This document shows, piece by piece, positions 34,020-44,502 of a stretch of DNA of 64,000 nt. The first letter of the stretch is position 1. Each line of letters begins with the position of its first letter. Source of the DNA: Thereva unica. Taxonomy: Eukaryota > Arthropoda > Insecta > Diptera > Therevidae. The notes under the pieces were generated by a model. The model had not been told where the DNA came from and searched no databases. It saw nothing but the letters and a program-made list of their open reading frames with translations. The stretch covers positions 1 through 64,000 of the forward strand of contig CATLJY010000020.1 in the NCBI GenBank assembly GCA_949987705.1, read 5' to 3'. The position numbers were made by a program, and so were the translations under genes.

Positions 34020-35348
34020 GTTCCTGATATGTTTTTTGGGTCGCTGATTACGAAAATCAGGGTCCCACAGTCTTAAATTATGGATGTCACCTTTAAATAT
34101 GCTTAAAAATTCCCCTTTTTAAGTGTTTTCGCGATAATTTTAATTATAATCAAAATCAATCTAATAAAATACATTTATATTCAAAAGTGGTTGATTTATA
34201 ACAAAGCAAATTTTATGATAAGGGATAATAGTAAAGGGCTGAAACTATCCCTACATGGACTGAAAATATAAAGGTTTGTAAAAAATGTTTTTTCAACTTT
34301 ATGCTTCGAATTCGGTTTAATCAGCCAATATAAATTATTTTCAACTACGCCTAGAAAGAAGAATTTGAAAAAAGGTTGATTGCATATCTTTTTGCTCCCT
34401 TTAAAATTAATTGGCTCCCTAAAAGATTGTATGGGACGAAGTAATCAGGTAATTGGATAGGTGGCCATAAAGGGTGCCAATACCATACTCAAGTAGACTG
34501 GCTCTCGTTCGCGTAGGTAAAGCTTCATTGTATGTGGTTGGCGGACTGCTTGGTAAAACAATACTTGGGTTTGGAATAGTCTATGCCGATGCGGATGCAA
34601 TTATTAATGATCATGAATGTAGCGGGAGCGGAGCATGCATACAGCTGGTGACATATCTAAGCGTACATGCGTTCAATTCGTTGATAAATAATATAGAAGT
34701 GTGTGTATTCAAATGCGACCTGACGGAATGTTCCATGAATGGAATGCATGCCACGTAAAGGTCGGACTACTTTTGACTTTTTCTGTAATGCCGCATTCGA
34801 AATAGCACACACAAGTATGCACAACAAACACATGCACTTTGCATGCACTCGTTTAGATTTTCGGGCTATGTTTGAAAGCTGGGACGGAAAAAAACCATGC
34901 AATTTTATGAACCTCTGAATGCAATGCATGCACGCTTGCATATGTCACCAGCTTACTTCCATGAGGCGAATGTTTAGATTTTCGTGCCTGTGGCGGTAGT
35001 ATCCATGCCTGTGGCGGAAGCGTGCATACCCGTGTGGGATGCGCACTTATATGCTATACGTACTAGGTGCACCGCGTGTATGCTTTTAAGAAAATTAGCC
35101 AATACAAATTATTTTTACTCGGTTACTTTTAGGTTTTAATGTAAATAGGAATTCATAAATATTTTCAAATAGTATTTGTATCAAGTCCGTCAGTAGATTC
35201 GTCACTATTCTTCCTGCATCTGTCTTTGACCAGAATTTTCTCAAGCGTACTATAGATCCGACAGACTTTCCACTATATCTTTTGCATATTACTAGCCGTT
35301 GGGCACAAAAGTTTTACTTCTAAAGTGTGGTCTTAAGCACACTAATAT
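34020..35348 (-). repeat. Dispersed repeat 'family E', inverted copy
   Basis: The inverse complement of 61285-62535, from GGTCGCTGATTACGAAAATC at one end to TTAAGCACAC at the other. The 63535-64000 segment repeats its outer 460 bp. Internal short repeats of GCATGCA-type (about 34630-34930) and GTGGCGG (34985-35025). Small frames such as 34474-34758 are not conserved as protein. Class unknown. Confidence 0.75.
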
Positions 35349-35391
35349 TTTTTTTTCTCATGGACAAGATATACATATGTATACTACCTGG
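35349..35391 (-). repeat. Inner edge of the right inverted arm
   Basis: CATGGACAAGATATACATAT and on is the complement of 25650-25690. It ends with ATACTACCTGG (35381-35391), the left target duplication of the RTE-like LINE. Confidence 0.85.
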
Positions 35392-38226
35392 ATGAATCGA
35401 TATAAAATCAAGATCATGGGACTTAGCGAGACCAGATGGCCCGATGCGGGGGAACATATCTGCCCAAATGGTGAGTCCTTTTTGTATTCTGGGAGAAACG
35501 AAACTGAAATCCGTAGGAGTGGCGTTGGTGTAATACTCACCAAAGAAGCCAGGTGCAGCCTCATTAGCTGGTCACCAGTTTCTGAGAGGATTATTACCGT
35601 GCGCCTGCGTACCAGACTAAGAAGTACTACGGTAGTCCAATGCTATGCTCCAACTGAAGACGCTGAAGATGACATCAAAGACGAGTTCTATTGGCGGCTG
35701 AATGAGGTTTTTCGCTCTATTCCAAGGGGAGACATCATTGTATTAATGGGTGACTTAAACGCACAGATCGGCCATGACAACACTGGCCTTCAACAAACAA
35801 TTGGAAATCAAGGTCTAAGCCAAGTTACCAATAACAATGGTGAGCTTTTCATTGACTTCTGTAGCTCCCACCAACTCATGGTAGGTGGAACTTACTTTTG
35901 TCACAAGAAGATACACAAAGAGACCTGGGTATCGCCCGATGGTAGAACGAGAAATCAGATAGATCATGTGGCCGTCAGCCGCAGATGGAGAACTATCCTT
36001 GAGGATGTCAGGAGTTTCAGGGGAGCAGACACTGGAAGCGACCACCATTTGATAGTAGCAACTATTCGCCTTAAAATCGCCGCAATCAGAAACGTACAAC
36101 GCGATGCTATAAACCGTAGACGGTTCAACGTGGACCTTCTGCGGGAGAGCGGTAAAAAGCGGGAATTTGCTGGAAATCTACCACAAATATTAAACCAGCA
36201 CAACGTTTCTGACGACACAAATATTGAAGACCTGTGGAGTACAACAAAGGGCGCTATATTGACGGCTGCGGAAACGAGCATCGGTTATGTCCAGAGAAAC
36301 ATGCAACATTGGATCTCGGACAGCACCTGGCAAAAAATAGAACGCAGGAGGGCCCTCAAAAATAACATAAACTCTACAAGCGACCCGGATAGACGTCACC
36401 AACTGGAACGGGAGTACTCCCAATTACACCGGGAGGTAAAGAGAAGTGTCCGGCGTGATAAAAGGCAGCAGATAAATGAGCTCGCAGAAAAAGCGGAAAA
36501 CGCGGCAAACACAGACAACAGTAAGGTGCTGTACCAAATTACTAAACAGCTCACGGGAAAGCACTCTACTAAAAAGCATGCCGTTAAGAGTGCGGATGGA
36601 AGGCTACTGTGCAGCGACGAGGAGCAGCTCCAAAGATGGAGAGATTACTTCTTCGCCGCCCTGAATGGTTCATTTACACAGGAACCTCAGGAAACCAGCA
36701 ACAATGCACAGCCTATAAGAATCACCACCCGAGCCCCATCCAAGACGGAAATAGTAACCGCAATTCATGCGATGGCCAATGGTAAAGCAGCTGGGAAAGA
36801 TGGCATCCCGCCAGAATTGTTGAAAGCCGATTCAAGCCTCATAGCAGATGCGCTTCAGCCAATCCTGGAAATAGCATGGAACACCTGTACCTTTCCGGAG
36901 GATTGGACGGAAGGTATCATAGTCAAAATACCAAAAAAGGGGGACCTAACAATATGCGACAATTGGAGAGGCATCTGTTTACTATCTACAGTGGGCAAAA
37001 TTTTGTCCCATATATTACTATCTAGGATAAGTGAGGCAGTAGACCGCACGCTTAGGAGGCAGCAGGCCGGATTCACGAAGGGCCGCTCATGTATTGATCA
37101 TATCAACACCTTACGAATAATAGTGGAGCAGTCTACTGAATTCCGATCCCCCCTTTACCTTGCTTTCGAAGATTATGAGAAAGCGTTCGACTCGGTCAAT
37201 AGGAGCTTTATATGGCAGACACTACGGCGACGGGGACTGCCTGATAAAATAATAGAATTGATAAAAGCCCTATATAACAATTCCAAATGCAGAGTTCTCC
37301 GTAATGGAAAATTATCCGACAGATTCGAGGTGAGCTCAGGAGTACGACAAGGATGCCTTCTTATAGTAATAAATGACATCCTTGTCGGCGCTCTAGATAG
37401 TAGAACAGGCGGCATACAATGGGGTTTGTTAGACCGCCTTAAGGATCTCGACTACGCAGATGATATCTGTTTGCTGGCCCACAGACACCAGGACCTCAAA
37501 AACATGATTAACAATTTGGCAACAGAAAGTAGTCCAGCAGGTTTAAGGCTAAATCCAACTAAAACTAAAGAAATGCGGATAAATGCAAACACCATTGAGA
37601 TGACTGCGCTGAATAACCGTGACGTGGAACTGGTCGATAAATTCTGCTACCTCGGTAGTATTATTACCGAAAATGGCGGTGCAGAAGAAGATGTCAGTTC
37701 CAGAATAAATAAAGCACGAGGCGCATATGCATGCCTGTTCCGCATATGGAGATCAACGGAGATCTCAACTAACACCAAATTGCGGCTGTTTAACTCCAAC
37801 GTGAAGGCAGTACTTTTGTACGGTTGCGAAACATGGAAAGTCACCCAACTCATCACAGGGCGCCTACAAGTCTTCGTCAACAGATGCTTGCGTCGTATCC
37901 TAAAAATCCGCTGGCAGGATAGAATTTCAAATAAAGAACTATGGCGCCGTGCCGGCCAAGAAAGGATAGACGACCAAATCAGACGAAGGAAATGGAATTG
38001 GATTGGCCACACCTTGCGACGCGAAAACGAAAATCTAGCCAAACAGGCCCTTGATTGGAATCCGCAAGGATCCCGTCGAGTAGGACGACCTAGAACAACG
38101 TGGAGGAGAACCCTATTAGCAGAAGCCGCAACAACTGGGAGATCCTGGTCGGAGCTGAGAGCTGTCGCGCAAAACAGAGTCCGCTGGAGGGCAACTGTTT
38201 CCGCCCTATGTCCCATGAGGGATTAA
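35392..38226 (+). CDS. RTE-like LINE polyprotein: endonuclease, reverse transcriptase
   Basis: 944 codons are open from the ATG at 35392. The endonuclease begins at IKIMGLSETRW (Glu13), so its first strand and Asn motif are missing. VLMGDLNAQIG and SDHHLI complete it. RT motifs follow: IPKKGDLTICDNWRGICLL, QQAGFTKGRSCIDHI, LYLAFEDYEKAFDSVN and YADD at residues 688-691. GVRQGCLL runs directly into IVINDIL, so about 7 residues usual at that point (SPLLF-type) are deleted in frame. The C-terminus has RRRKWNWIGHTLRR and GRPRTTWRR. No stop codons, so the copy is young, but the truncated endonuclease and deleted RT loop argue against activity. Confidence 0.85.
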   Translation: MNRYKIKIMGLSETRWPDAGEHICPNGESFLYSGRNETEIRRSGVGVILTKEARCSLISWSPVSERIITVRLRTRLRSTTVVQCYAPTEDAEDDIKDEFYWRLNEVFRSIPRGDIIVLMGDLNAQIGHDNTGLQQTIGNQGLSQVTNNNGELFIDFCSSHQLMVGGTYFCHKKIHKETWVSPDGRTRNQIDHVAVSRRWRTILEDVRSFRGADTGSDHHLIVATIRLKIAAIRNVQRDAINRRRFNVDLLRESGKKREFAGNLPQILNQHNVSDDTNIEDLWSTTKGAILTAAETSIGYVQRNMQHWISDSTWQKIERRRALKNNINSTSDPDRRHQLEREYSQLHREVKRSVRRDKRQQINELAEKAENAANTDNSKVLYQITKQLTGKHSTKKHAVKSADGRLLCSDEEQLQRWRDYFFAALNGSFTQEPQETSNNAQPIRITTRAPSKTEIVTAIHAMANGKAAGKDGIPPELLKADSSLIADALQPILEIAWNTCTFPEDWTEGIIVKIPKKGDLTICDNWRGICLLSTVGKILSHILLSRISEAVDRTLRRQQAGFTKGRSCIDHINTLRIIVEQSTEFRSPLYLAFEDYEKAFDSVNRSFIWQTLRRRGLPDKIIELIKALYNNSKCRVLRNGKLSDRFEVSSGVRQGCLLIVINDILVGALDSRTGGIQWGLLDRLKDLDYADDICLLAHRHQDLKNMINNLATESSPAGLRLNPTKTKEMRINANTIEMTALNNRDVELVDKFCYLGSIITENGGAEEDVSSRINKARGAYACLFRIWRSTEISTNTKLRLFNSNVKAVLLYGCETWKVTQLITGRLQVFVNRCLRRILKIRWQDRISNKELWRRAGQERIDDQIRRRKWNWIGHTLRRENENLAKQALDWNPQGSRRVGRPRTTWRRTLLAEAATTGRSWSELRAVAQNRVRWRATVSALCPMRD

Positions 38227-38250
38227 AGGAGCACAATGAAAAAAATGATG
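35392..38250 (+). mobile_element. RTE-like LINE, 5'-truncated, with 11-bp target duplication
   Basis: The body is flanked by ATACTACCTGG at 35381-35391 and 38251-38261; the other inverted arm (25650-25660) shows the empty site. The 5' end falls inside the endonuclease, as expected for incomplete target-primed reverse transcription. The 3' UTR is only about 25 bp and ends AAAAAAATGATG, the short simple-repeat tail typical of RTE-type LINEs rather than a long poly(A). Confidence 0.9.
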
Positions 38251-38827
38251 ATACTACCTGGCAAGATTCGAATTCGGCGTTTGCATCTTTTTCTGATACT
38301 GCCTGAATTTTTGTTGGTGTTGAGCGTTTGTTTTTGGTATTTTATTTACACCCTGAAATTGTTTTTCGATGTTTTTTTCGCTTTCGATAGGCTTTTGGAC
38401 GCTGATCATATGATTACACTATTCTCTCTCTATAATGTAAATAGTAAATACATGTACAATAAACGAATTTAAACAGTAGATAGACTGGGTACGGTTGTGC
38501 CAGGGTACAGTTGTGACAGTCGTCATATTAGCGGCATATATCGAGGAGGGTGCAAAGAGTGAAAGAGGCAGCGTGCCCATGCGAAGGTGTTTCACAGTAT
38601 TGAGTGAACCATCGCTCGACATTTACGCTAGCAGAGGCTTACATTACTTTTTCACAGTCAAAATTATTATTCGATTTCTTTTAATAATTATTGTGTACAG
38701 ATAGAGTAATGAGTGTCTTTGCTCTTTATATGTTAAGCATTAGTAGTTTATCCTGTCGTTGGAGAAAGTGATCTGATATTCGGGCATGATATCAAGAGGC
38801 ACGATCCTCCACAAGTCCATCCAATTA
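38251..38827 (-). repeat. Right arm of the 0.6-kb inverted duplication
   Basis: The inverse complement of 25075-25655, about 98% identical by eye. Differences include a 6-bp gap near 38698 and CAGGGTACAG for the left arm's CTGTCAC..AACCGAACCC block. It contains the pogo-like end (38492-38520) and the LINE RT scrap (38740-38827). Confidence 0.85.
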
Positions 38828-38879
38828 CTCCACGTACAAAAATCACGAACATCGTTTAAATAAAGAAAAACGGTCTGAA

Positions 38880-39060
38880 CGTTCAGATCATATTTTCGTT
38901 AATACGCTTTGAACTATACCTCAAGTAAGTCGATATCTTTTGTGGTTCGGGCGATATCGTGTAAGTACAAAAACGCTTATCTTCACTTCACTTATGTCGT
39001 TTAAGCCAAAAAACGGCTACCTAATTTTATAAAAATCCTTTCAGATCATATCAAGGCAAG
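38880..39060 (-). repeat. Family A core unit, inverted
   Basis: The complement of the 1100-1235 unit: the TTTTATAAAAATCCTTTCAGATCATAT side pairs with GATCTGAAAAGATTTTCATA (shown in parts). Also matches 57680-57812. Confidence 0.6.
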
Positions 39061-39708
39061 CGGTAGTTTGCCGAGTTCGTAAGGGCAAACAGCTAATGCC
39101 TTATTTACGCCTAAACATAGAAAACAAGGTGTTTTTTTTATAAAATTATGCGATTTATCACCTTTTTAAAAGCAATATAAGTAATTTTTCATTTGTAACC
39201 GATAAACAAAATATAAATAATTTATTATTCCATGAGTTTTTTCCCTATCATTCTTCGTTTTCTTTATTTTTACAATTTTTACATTTCGAATCGAACTTTT
39301 TTCTTCTCCTTCAGTCTAAAAAAAGTGGGTACTCAAAATTATTCTGTCAGATGGCGCTCTAAGTTATTTCAATTGCTCAATAAATGAGATGGTGCTACTA
39401 GTTAGTCGAAAAGTGTTTACTCGAACTGTTGATGCCAGATGGCATTAGATGATTAACAAAATGTATTCATTTAAAGTGGTTAGTCGCAACTATGGTATCA
39501 GATTGCGTTAGGTAATATAAAAAACGTGTAGTTCACAGTACAAATGTAGAGTAAAATTTTGAAATACCGAATGCCGAGTTCGTAATCGTAATTTATTTCT
39601 AAAAATATGGCATATTCTTTACAAGTTAGTCAAATCCAGCACTGTTTATGTCAAATAGCATTCCCTATCATTTCGATGATTAACAAAAAGTGTACGCATG
39701 GTACGCGT
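39061..39708. other. A+T-rich sequence with diverged short repeats
   Basis: Three related phrases (CAGATGGCGCTCTAAG, CAGATGGCATTAGATGATTA, CAAATAGCATTCCCTATC) recur at roughly 100-bp spacing from 39350 to 39690. They suggest an old tandem repeat at the satellite edge. No gene. Confidence 0.4.
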
Positions 39709-42406
39709 CTCAAGAGGGCGGATTACCATTTTCTTCACAACCCCCTCGACATGGGTATCCAATGAAATGGTATGATAAGTAGAATACAATAAGCAATATA
39801 GTATACTCAATAAATAGTTAGATCCACCGAGGCCACCTCAAGAGGACGCATTACCATTTTCTTCACAACCCCCACGACATGGGTATCAAATGAAAGGGTA
39901 TGATAAGTAGAATACAATAAGCTATGTCTTTATATCCATGGCGGCCATCTCAAGAAGGCGGACTACCATTTCTTCACCACCACCTCGACATAGGTATTAA
40001 TTGAAAGGGTATCTTAAGTAGAAGACAATAAGCAATATAGTATAGTCAATATCTGGTTAGATCCACCGAGGCCACCTCAAGAGGACGCATTACCATTTTC
40101 TTCACAACCCCCTCGACATGGGTATCAAATGAAAGGGTATGATAAGTAGAATACAATAAGCTATGTCTTAATATCCATGGCGGCCGTCTAGAGAGGGCGG
40201 ACTACCATTTCTTCACCACCACCTCGACATAGGTATCAATTGAAAGGGTATCATAAGTAGAATACCATAAGCGATATAATATACTCAATATCTGGTTAGA
40301 TCCATGGCTGTCATCTCAAGAGGGCGGATTACCATTTTCTTCACAACCCCCTCGATATGAGTATCAAATGAAAAGGTATGATAAGTAGATTACAATAAGC
40401 AATATAGTATACTCAATAAATAGTTAGATCCACCGAGGCCACCTCAAGAGGACGTATTACCATTTTCTTCACAACCCCGACGACATGGGTATCAAATGAA
40501 AGGGTATGATAAGTAGAATACAATAAGCTATGTCTTTATATCCATGGCGGCCGTCTCAAGAGGGCGGACTACCATTTCTTCACCACCACCTCGACATAGG
40601 TATCAATTGAAAGGGTATCTTAAGTAGAAGACAATAAGCAATTTAGTATAGTCAATATCTGGTTAGATCCATCGAGGCCACCTCAAGAGGACGCATTACC
40701 ATTTTCTTCACAACCCCCTCGACATGGGTATCAAATGAAAGGGTATGATAAGTAGAATACAATAAGCTATGTCTTAATATCCATGGCGGCCGTCTAGAGA
40801 GGGCGGACTACAATTTCTTCACCACCACCTCGACATAGGTATCAATTGAAAGGGTATCATAAGTAGAATACCATAAGCGATATAATATACTCAATATCTG
40901 GTTAGATCAATTGCGGTCACAACACACACAACCCCCTCGACATGGATATCAAATGAAAGGGTATGATAAGTAGAATACAATAAACAATATAGTATATTCA
41001 ATAAATAGTTAGATCCACCGAGGCCACCTCAAGAGGACGTATTACCATTTTCTTCACAACCCCCTCGACATGGGTATCAAATGAAAGGGTATGATAAGTA
41101 GAATACAATAAGCTATGTCTTAATATCCATGGCGGCCGTCTAGAGAGGGCGGACTACAATTACTTCACCACCACCTCGACATAGGTATCAATTGAAAGGG
41201 TATCTTAAGTAGAAGACAATAAGCAATATAGTATAGTCAATATCTGGTTAGATCCACCGAAGCCACCTCAAGAGGACGCATTACCATTTTCTTCACAACC
41301 CCCTCGACATGGGTATCAAATGAAAGGGTATGATAAGTAGAATACAATAAGCTATGTCTTAATATCCATGTCGGCCGTCTCAAGAGGGCGGACTACCATT
41401 TCTTCACCACCACCTCGACATAGGTATCAATTGAAAGCGTATCATAAGTAGAATACCATAAGCGATATAATATACTCAATATCTGGTTAGATCCATGGCG
41501 GTCTTCTCAAGAGGGCGGATTACCATTTTCTTCACAACCCCCTCGACATGGATATCAAATGAAAGGGTATGATAAGTAGAATACAATAAGCAATATAGTA
41601 TATTCAATAAATAGTTAGATCCACCGAGGCCACCTCAAGAGGACGTATTACCATTTTCTTCACAACCCCCTCGACATGGGTATCAAATGAAAGGGTATGA
41701 TAAGTAGAATACAATAAGCTATTTAATATCCATGGCGGCCGTCTAGAGAGGGCGGACTACAATTACTTCACCACCACCTCGACATAGGTATCAATTGAAA
41801 GGGTATCATAAGTAGAATACCATAAGCGATATAATATACTCAATATCTGGTCAGATCAATGGCGGTCATCTCAAGAGGGCGGATTACCATTTTCTTCACA
41901 ACCCCCTCGACACTGATATCAAATGAAAGGGTATGATAAGTAGAATACAATAAGCAATATAGTATATTCAATAAATAGTTAGATCCACCGAGGCCACCTC
42001 AAGAGGACGTATTACCATTTTCTTCACAACCCCCATGACATGGGTATCAAATGAAAGGGTATGATAAGTAGAATACAATAAGCTATGTTTTTATATCCAT
42101 GGCGGCCGTCTCAAGAGGGCGGACTACCATTTCTTCACCACCACCTCGACATAGGTATCAATTGAAAGGGTATCATAAGTAGAATACCATAAGCGATATA
42201 ATATACTCAATAACTGGTTAGATCCATGGCTGTCATCTCAAGAGGGCGGATTACCATTTTCTTCACAACCCCCTCGATATGAGTATCAAATGAAAAGGTA
42301 TGATAAGTAGAATACAATAAGCAATATAGTATACTCAATAAATAGTTAGATCCACCGAGGCCACCACAAGAGGACGTATTACCATTTTCTTCACAACCCC
42401 CACGAC
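39709..42406 (+). repeat. Higher-order satellite array, left block
   Basis: About 22 monomers beginning CTCAAGAGG(A/G)CG. Successive starts at 39709, 39837, 39949, 40076, 40188, 40315, 40443, 40555 and 40682 give lengths 128, 112, 127, 112, 127, 128, 112 and 127. Monomer types therefore alternate and combine into higher-order units of 239 or 367 bp. All share CGACATGGGTATCAAATGAA. The array is broken at 42406 by a BEL element and resumes at 51783. Confidence 0.9.
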
Positions 42407-42703
42407 ATATTAAATTTATATTTTTTACTGCAAATATTGATGCATAATTATAATTTGATACCTGCATGCGGCGGATATCCGCCAGGCGGAATTTATAAAT
42501 TGATGGAAACTTGCGGGTGCAAATGGACACCATGCACGCGCAAATCAATTGTGCTAATCCAGCAAATTATGTGTAAAAATATTTGTACCTAGATGTAAGT
42601 TAAAATTAAATTAAATATTTAGTACTTATTTAACATTCGAATTGGTCGGTCAAATAAATTGTTCAAATATAAAGTCTTTATTTTCTTATGTTTTACCCGA
42701 ACA
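42407..42703 (+). repeat. BEL 5' LTR (truncated at its outer end)
   Basis: Matches 51487-51782. The first 16 or so bases of the LTR (TGTTCAAGAACAATAA) and the adjacent satellite bases GGGTAT are missing, replaced by a direct join of CGACAT to ATTAAA. AATAAA at 42653-42658 could serve as a polyadenylation signal. Ends ACCCGAACA. Confidence 0.9.
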
Positions 42704-42708
42704 TAAAG

Positions 42709-42722
42709 TGGTCCTTCGAGCT
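42709..42722 (+). promoter_or_regulatory. Putative primer-binding site
   Basis: TGGTCCTTCGAGC begins five bases after the 5' LTR. TGG is the complement of a tRNA CCA end, and the position is right for a PBS. I cannot match the tRNA with confidence. Confidence 0.5.
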
Positions 42723-43082
42723 TTTTTCTTTTTTGTTTTTATAAGTGAAGTTGAAACCAGCAAGAAAGTGCATTACAGTTGCTTAAAAAAAAAAACCTGA
42801 GATAATTTCTGTTTGGTCAAATTGTGGTCGTTAAAGTGTAAAATTAAGCGACAAAGTTAGAAATTTGTGCACTTCAAACAGTTAACAGATTTATAAGTGT
42901 GTTTGTTTACATTTGGTCTACAGAGTTACCATTAATGTGAACTAATTAAAAATTTAAAAGCAAAATAAAGTGCGAATAATAAATGTTTAATAATTATCTC
43001 AATTACTGTAATACAAACCAGCAGCTGATCAGTGGGCAATCATTTTATTAAGGTGCCACCAAATCAACAAGTTACAACAGTT

Positions 43083-43325
43083 ACAGAGGTCCACACAGGA
43101 CAACAGTAAAGGCTACAGAATCCAGCAACAGAGGTCCACACAGGACAACAGTAAAGGCTACAGAATCCAGCAACAGAGGTCCACACAGGACAACAGTAAA
43201 GGCTACAGAATCCAGCAACAGAGGTCCACACAGGACAACAGTAAAGGCTACAGAATCCAGCAACAGAGGTCCACACAGGACAGCAGGAAAAGTCTACAGA
43301 ATCTAGCAACAGAAGTCTACACAGG
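43083..43325 (+). repeat. 45-bp tandem repeat in the BEL leader
   Basis: About 5.3 copies of a 45-bp unit beginning ACAGAGGTCCACACAGGACA, at 43083, 43128, 43173, 43218 and 43263; the last copies are diverged. It lies between the PBS and gag, where packaging signals are usual. The length of exactly 15 codons per unit keeps two minus-strand frames open, but no protein is likely. Confidence 0.9.
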
Positions 43326-43848
43326 ACATCAAAAGGACATCAGTTCCACAAAACAAGATACCGAATATAAGATAAGTACTCAAAATATAAAAATTAAAAA
43401 TTACATAATTTTCGAAAGATATATAAAAAATCAATCTTTACAAAAAATAATCATTAAAATAAAATAAAAATCTACAAATATATTGTTTTTTCATAACAAA
43501 TTTTCATTACACATATTGCAAACGTTGTTATCATATTATATATTTTTTAATTTTTACTCTTTTTAACATTTATGATTAAAACCCAATAAAGTGTCGATTA
43601 TTATCATTATTCCATTACTATTCAAAATAAAAAACCCTAACGTAATCAAAAATTTCTCTGTAAAGTGTTCATTTACACCGCGCAAGTTCCAAATAGTTTT
43701 TCATTTATCAAGTTTAAAACCGTTTATCGAGTTAAAGGGTTACAAAATTCGGTACAAGTTAAATTCGCACGCAAGTATTTAAACAAACATCCGCTCTCCC
43801 AGAGACTAATCACTAATCAAGCCTACGGTTCTCAAAAAAAAAAACAAA

Positions 43849-44502
43849 ATGAGTAATATTGCCCAAGATTTAGTGCAACAACAAGAGCTAGGTGAGTCAA
43901 TTCAAAGGGTGGAAATTAATTATGGAAAGGATTCCGCGAAAAGGAAAAATAAAGAGTATTTTGAAAAAAAATTGCGCAAATTAGAAGAATTATGGACAGA
44001 GTTTCATTTAAAAGACGTTGATCTCCAAACATACAGGAATAAAGATCCGAACAACAAGTACTTTGTGAACAAATTTGCAGAACAGGTACACGCAGCATAC
44101 ATATCAGCTAGAGATTTGATATCCAAGGATTATCATGAGATGCTATGCAAAGAAATCGACAATTCAGATAAGGAACAAATAGAGGCACAGGATAATCAAG
44201 CCCAACCAGGTGGCAGTCGAACCAATCAGAATCAGGAAGATTCACAGCAGCCTCGAGTTAAAACGGTGACATTTAACTTTAAAGGCAAGGAAGGAGAAAC
44301 TTTCAACAGAGAACTCGAAAACACGCTAAAGGTACAAATAAGTAAAATGGCAGCTCTATTAAGAATAGTAGAAGTGATAGAGAACGAGGTGGACAATACA
44401 AAATCAACAGTTTATTATCAACAAAAAATCCAGACATTACAAAATTACTGGAATCAGATTGAACGGAATCACGACGAGAATCAAGTTGGCCGGCCCACAT
44501 GA
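43849..44502 (+). CDS. BEL Gag N-terminal part
   Basis: 217 codons from a true ATG preceded by an A-run. Mostly charged and helical, with an acidic Q/N-rich middle (IEAQDNQAQPGGSRTNQNQE) and a predicted coiled section. It stops at 44502, while the next frame, from about 44480, carries the continuation (GPHEINHEYFEQQKYEQ). BEL elements normally have one gag-pol frame, so a single-base slip around 44470-44500 is the simplest explanation; a programmed shift is possible but no slippery heptamer is obvious. Confidence 0.8.
   Translation: MSNIAQDLVQQQELGESIQRVEINYGKDSAKRKNKEYFEKKLRKLEELWTEFHLKDVDLQTYRNKDPNNKYFVNKFAEQVHAAYISARDLISKDYHEMLCKEIDNSDKEQIEAQDNQAQPGGSRTNQNQEDSQQPRVKTVTFNFKGKEGETFNRELENTLKVQISKMAALLRIVEVIENEVDNTKSTVYYQQKIQTLQNYWNQIERNHDENQVGRPT

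Noticed and set aside
34474..34941. Possible small genes in the family E repeat
   Set aside because: The inverted copies near 61790-62239 do not preserve the frame as protein, and the sequence is rich in GCATGC-type simple motifs.
35299..35391. N-terminal extension of the RTE-like ORF upstream of 35392
   Set aside because: These codons belong to flanking repeat and to the target duplication; the LINE itself begins at 35392.
43064..43309. Minus-strand repeat protein with a Cys-rich 15-residue period
   Set aside because: It is the reading-frame shadow of the 45-bp leader repeat in the BEL element; 45 is divisible by three, so frames stay open automatically.
43083..43325. CRISPR-like array
   Set aside because: The whole 45-bp unit is repeated with no unique spacers, and the setting is a eukaryotic retroelement leader.
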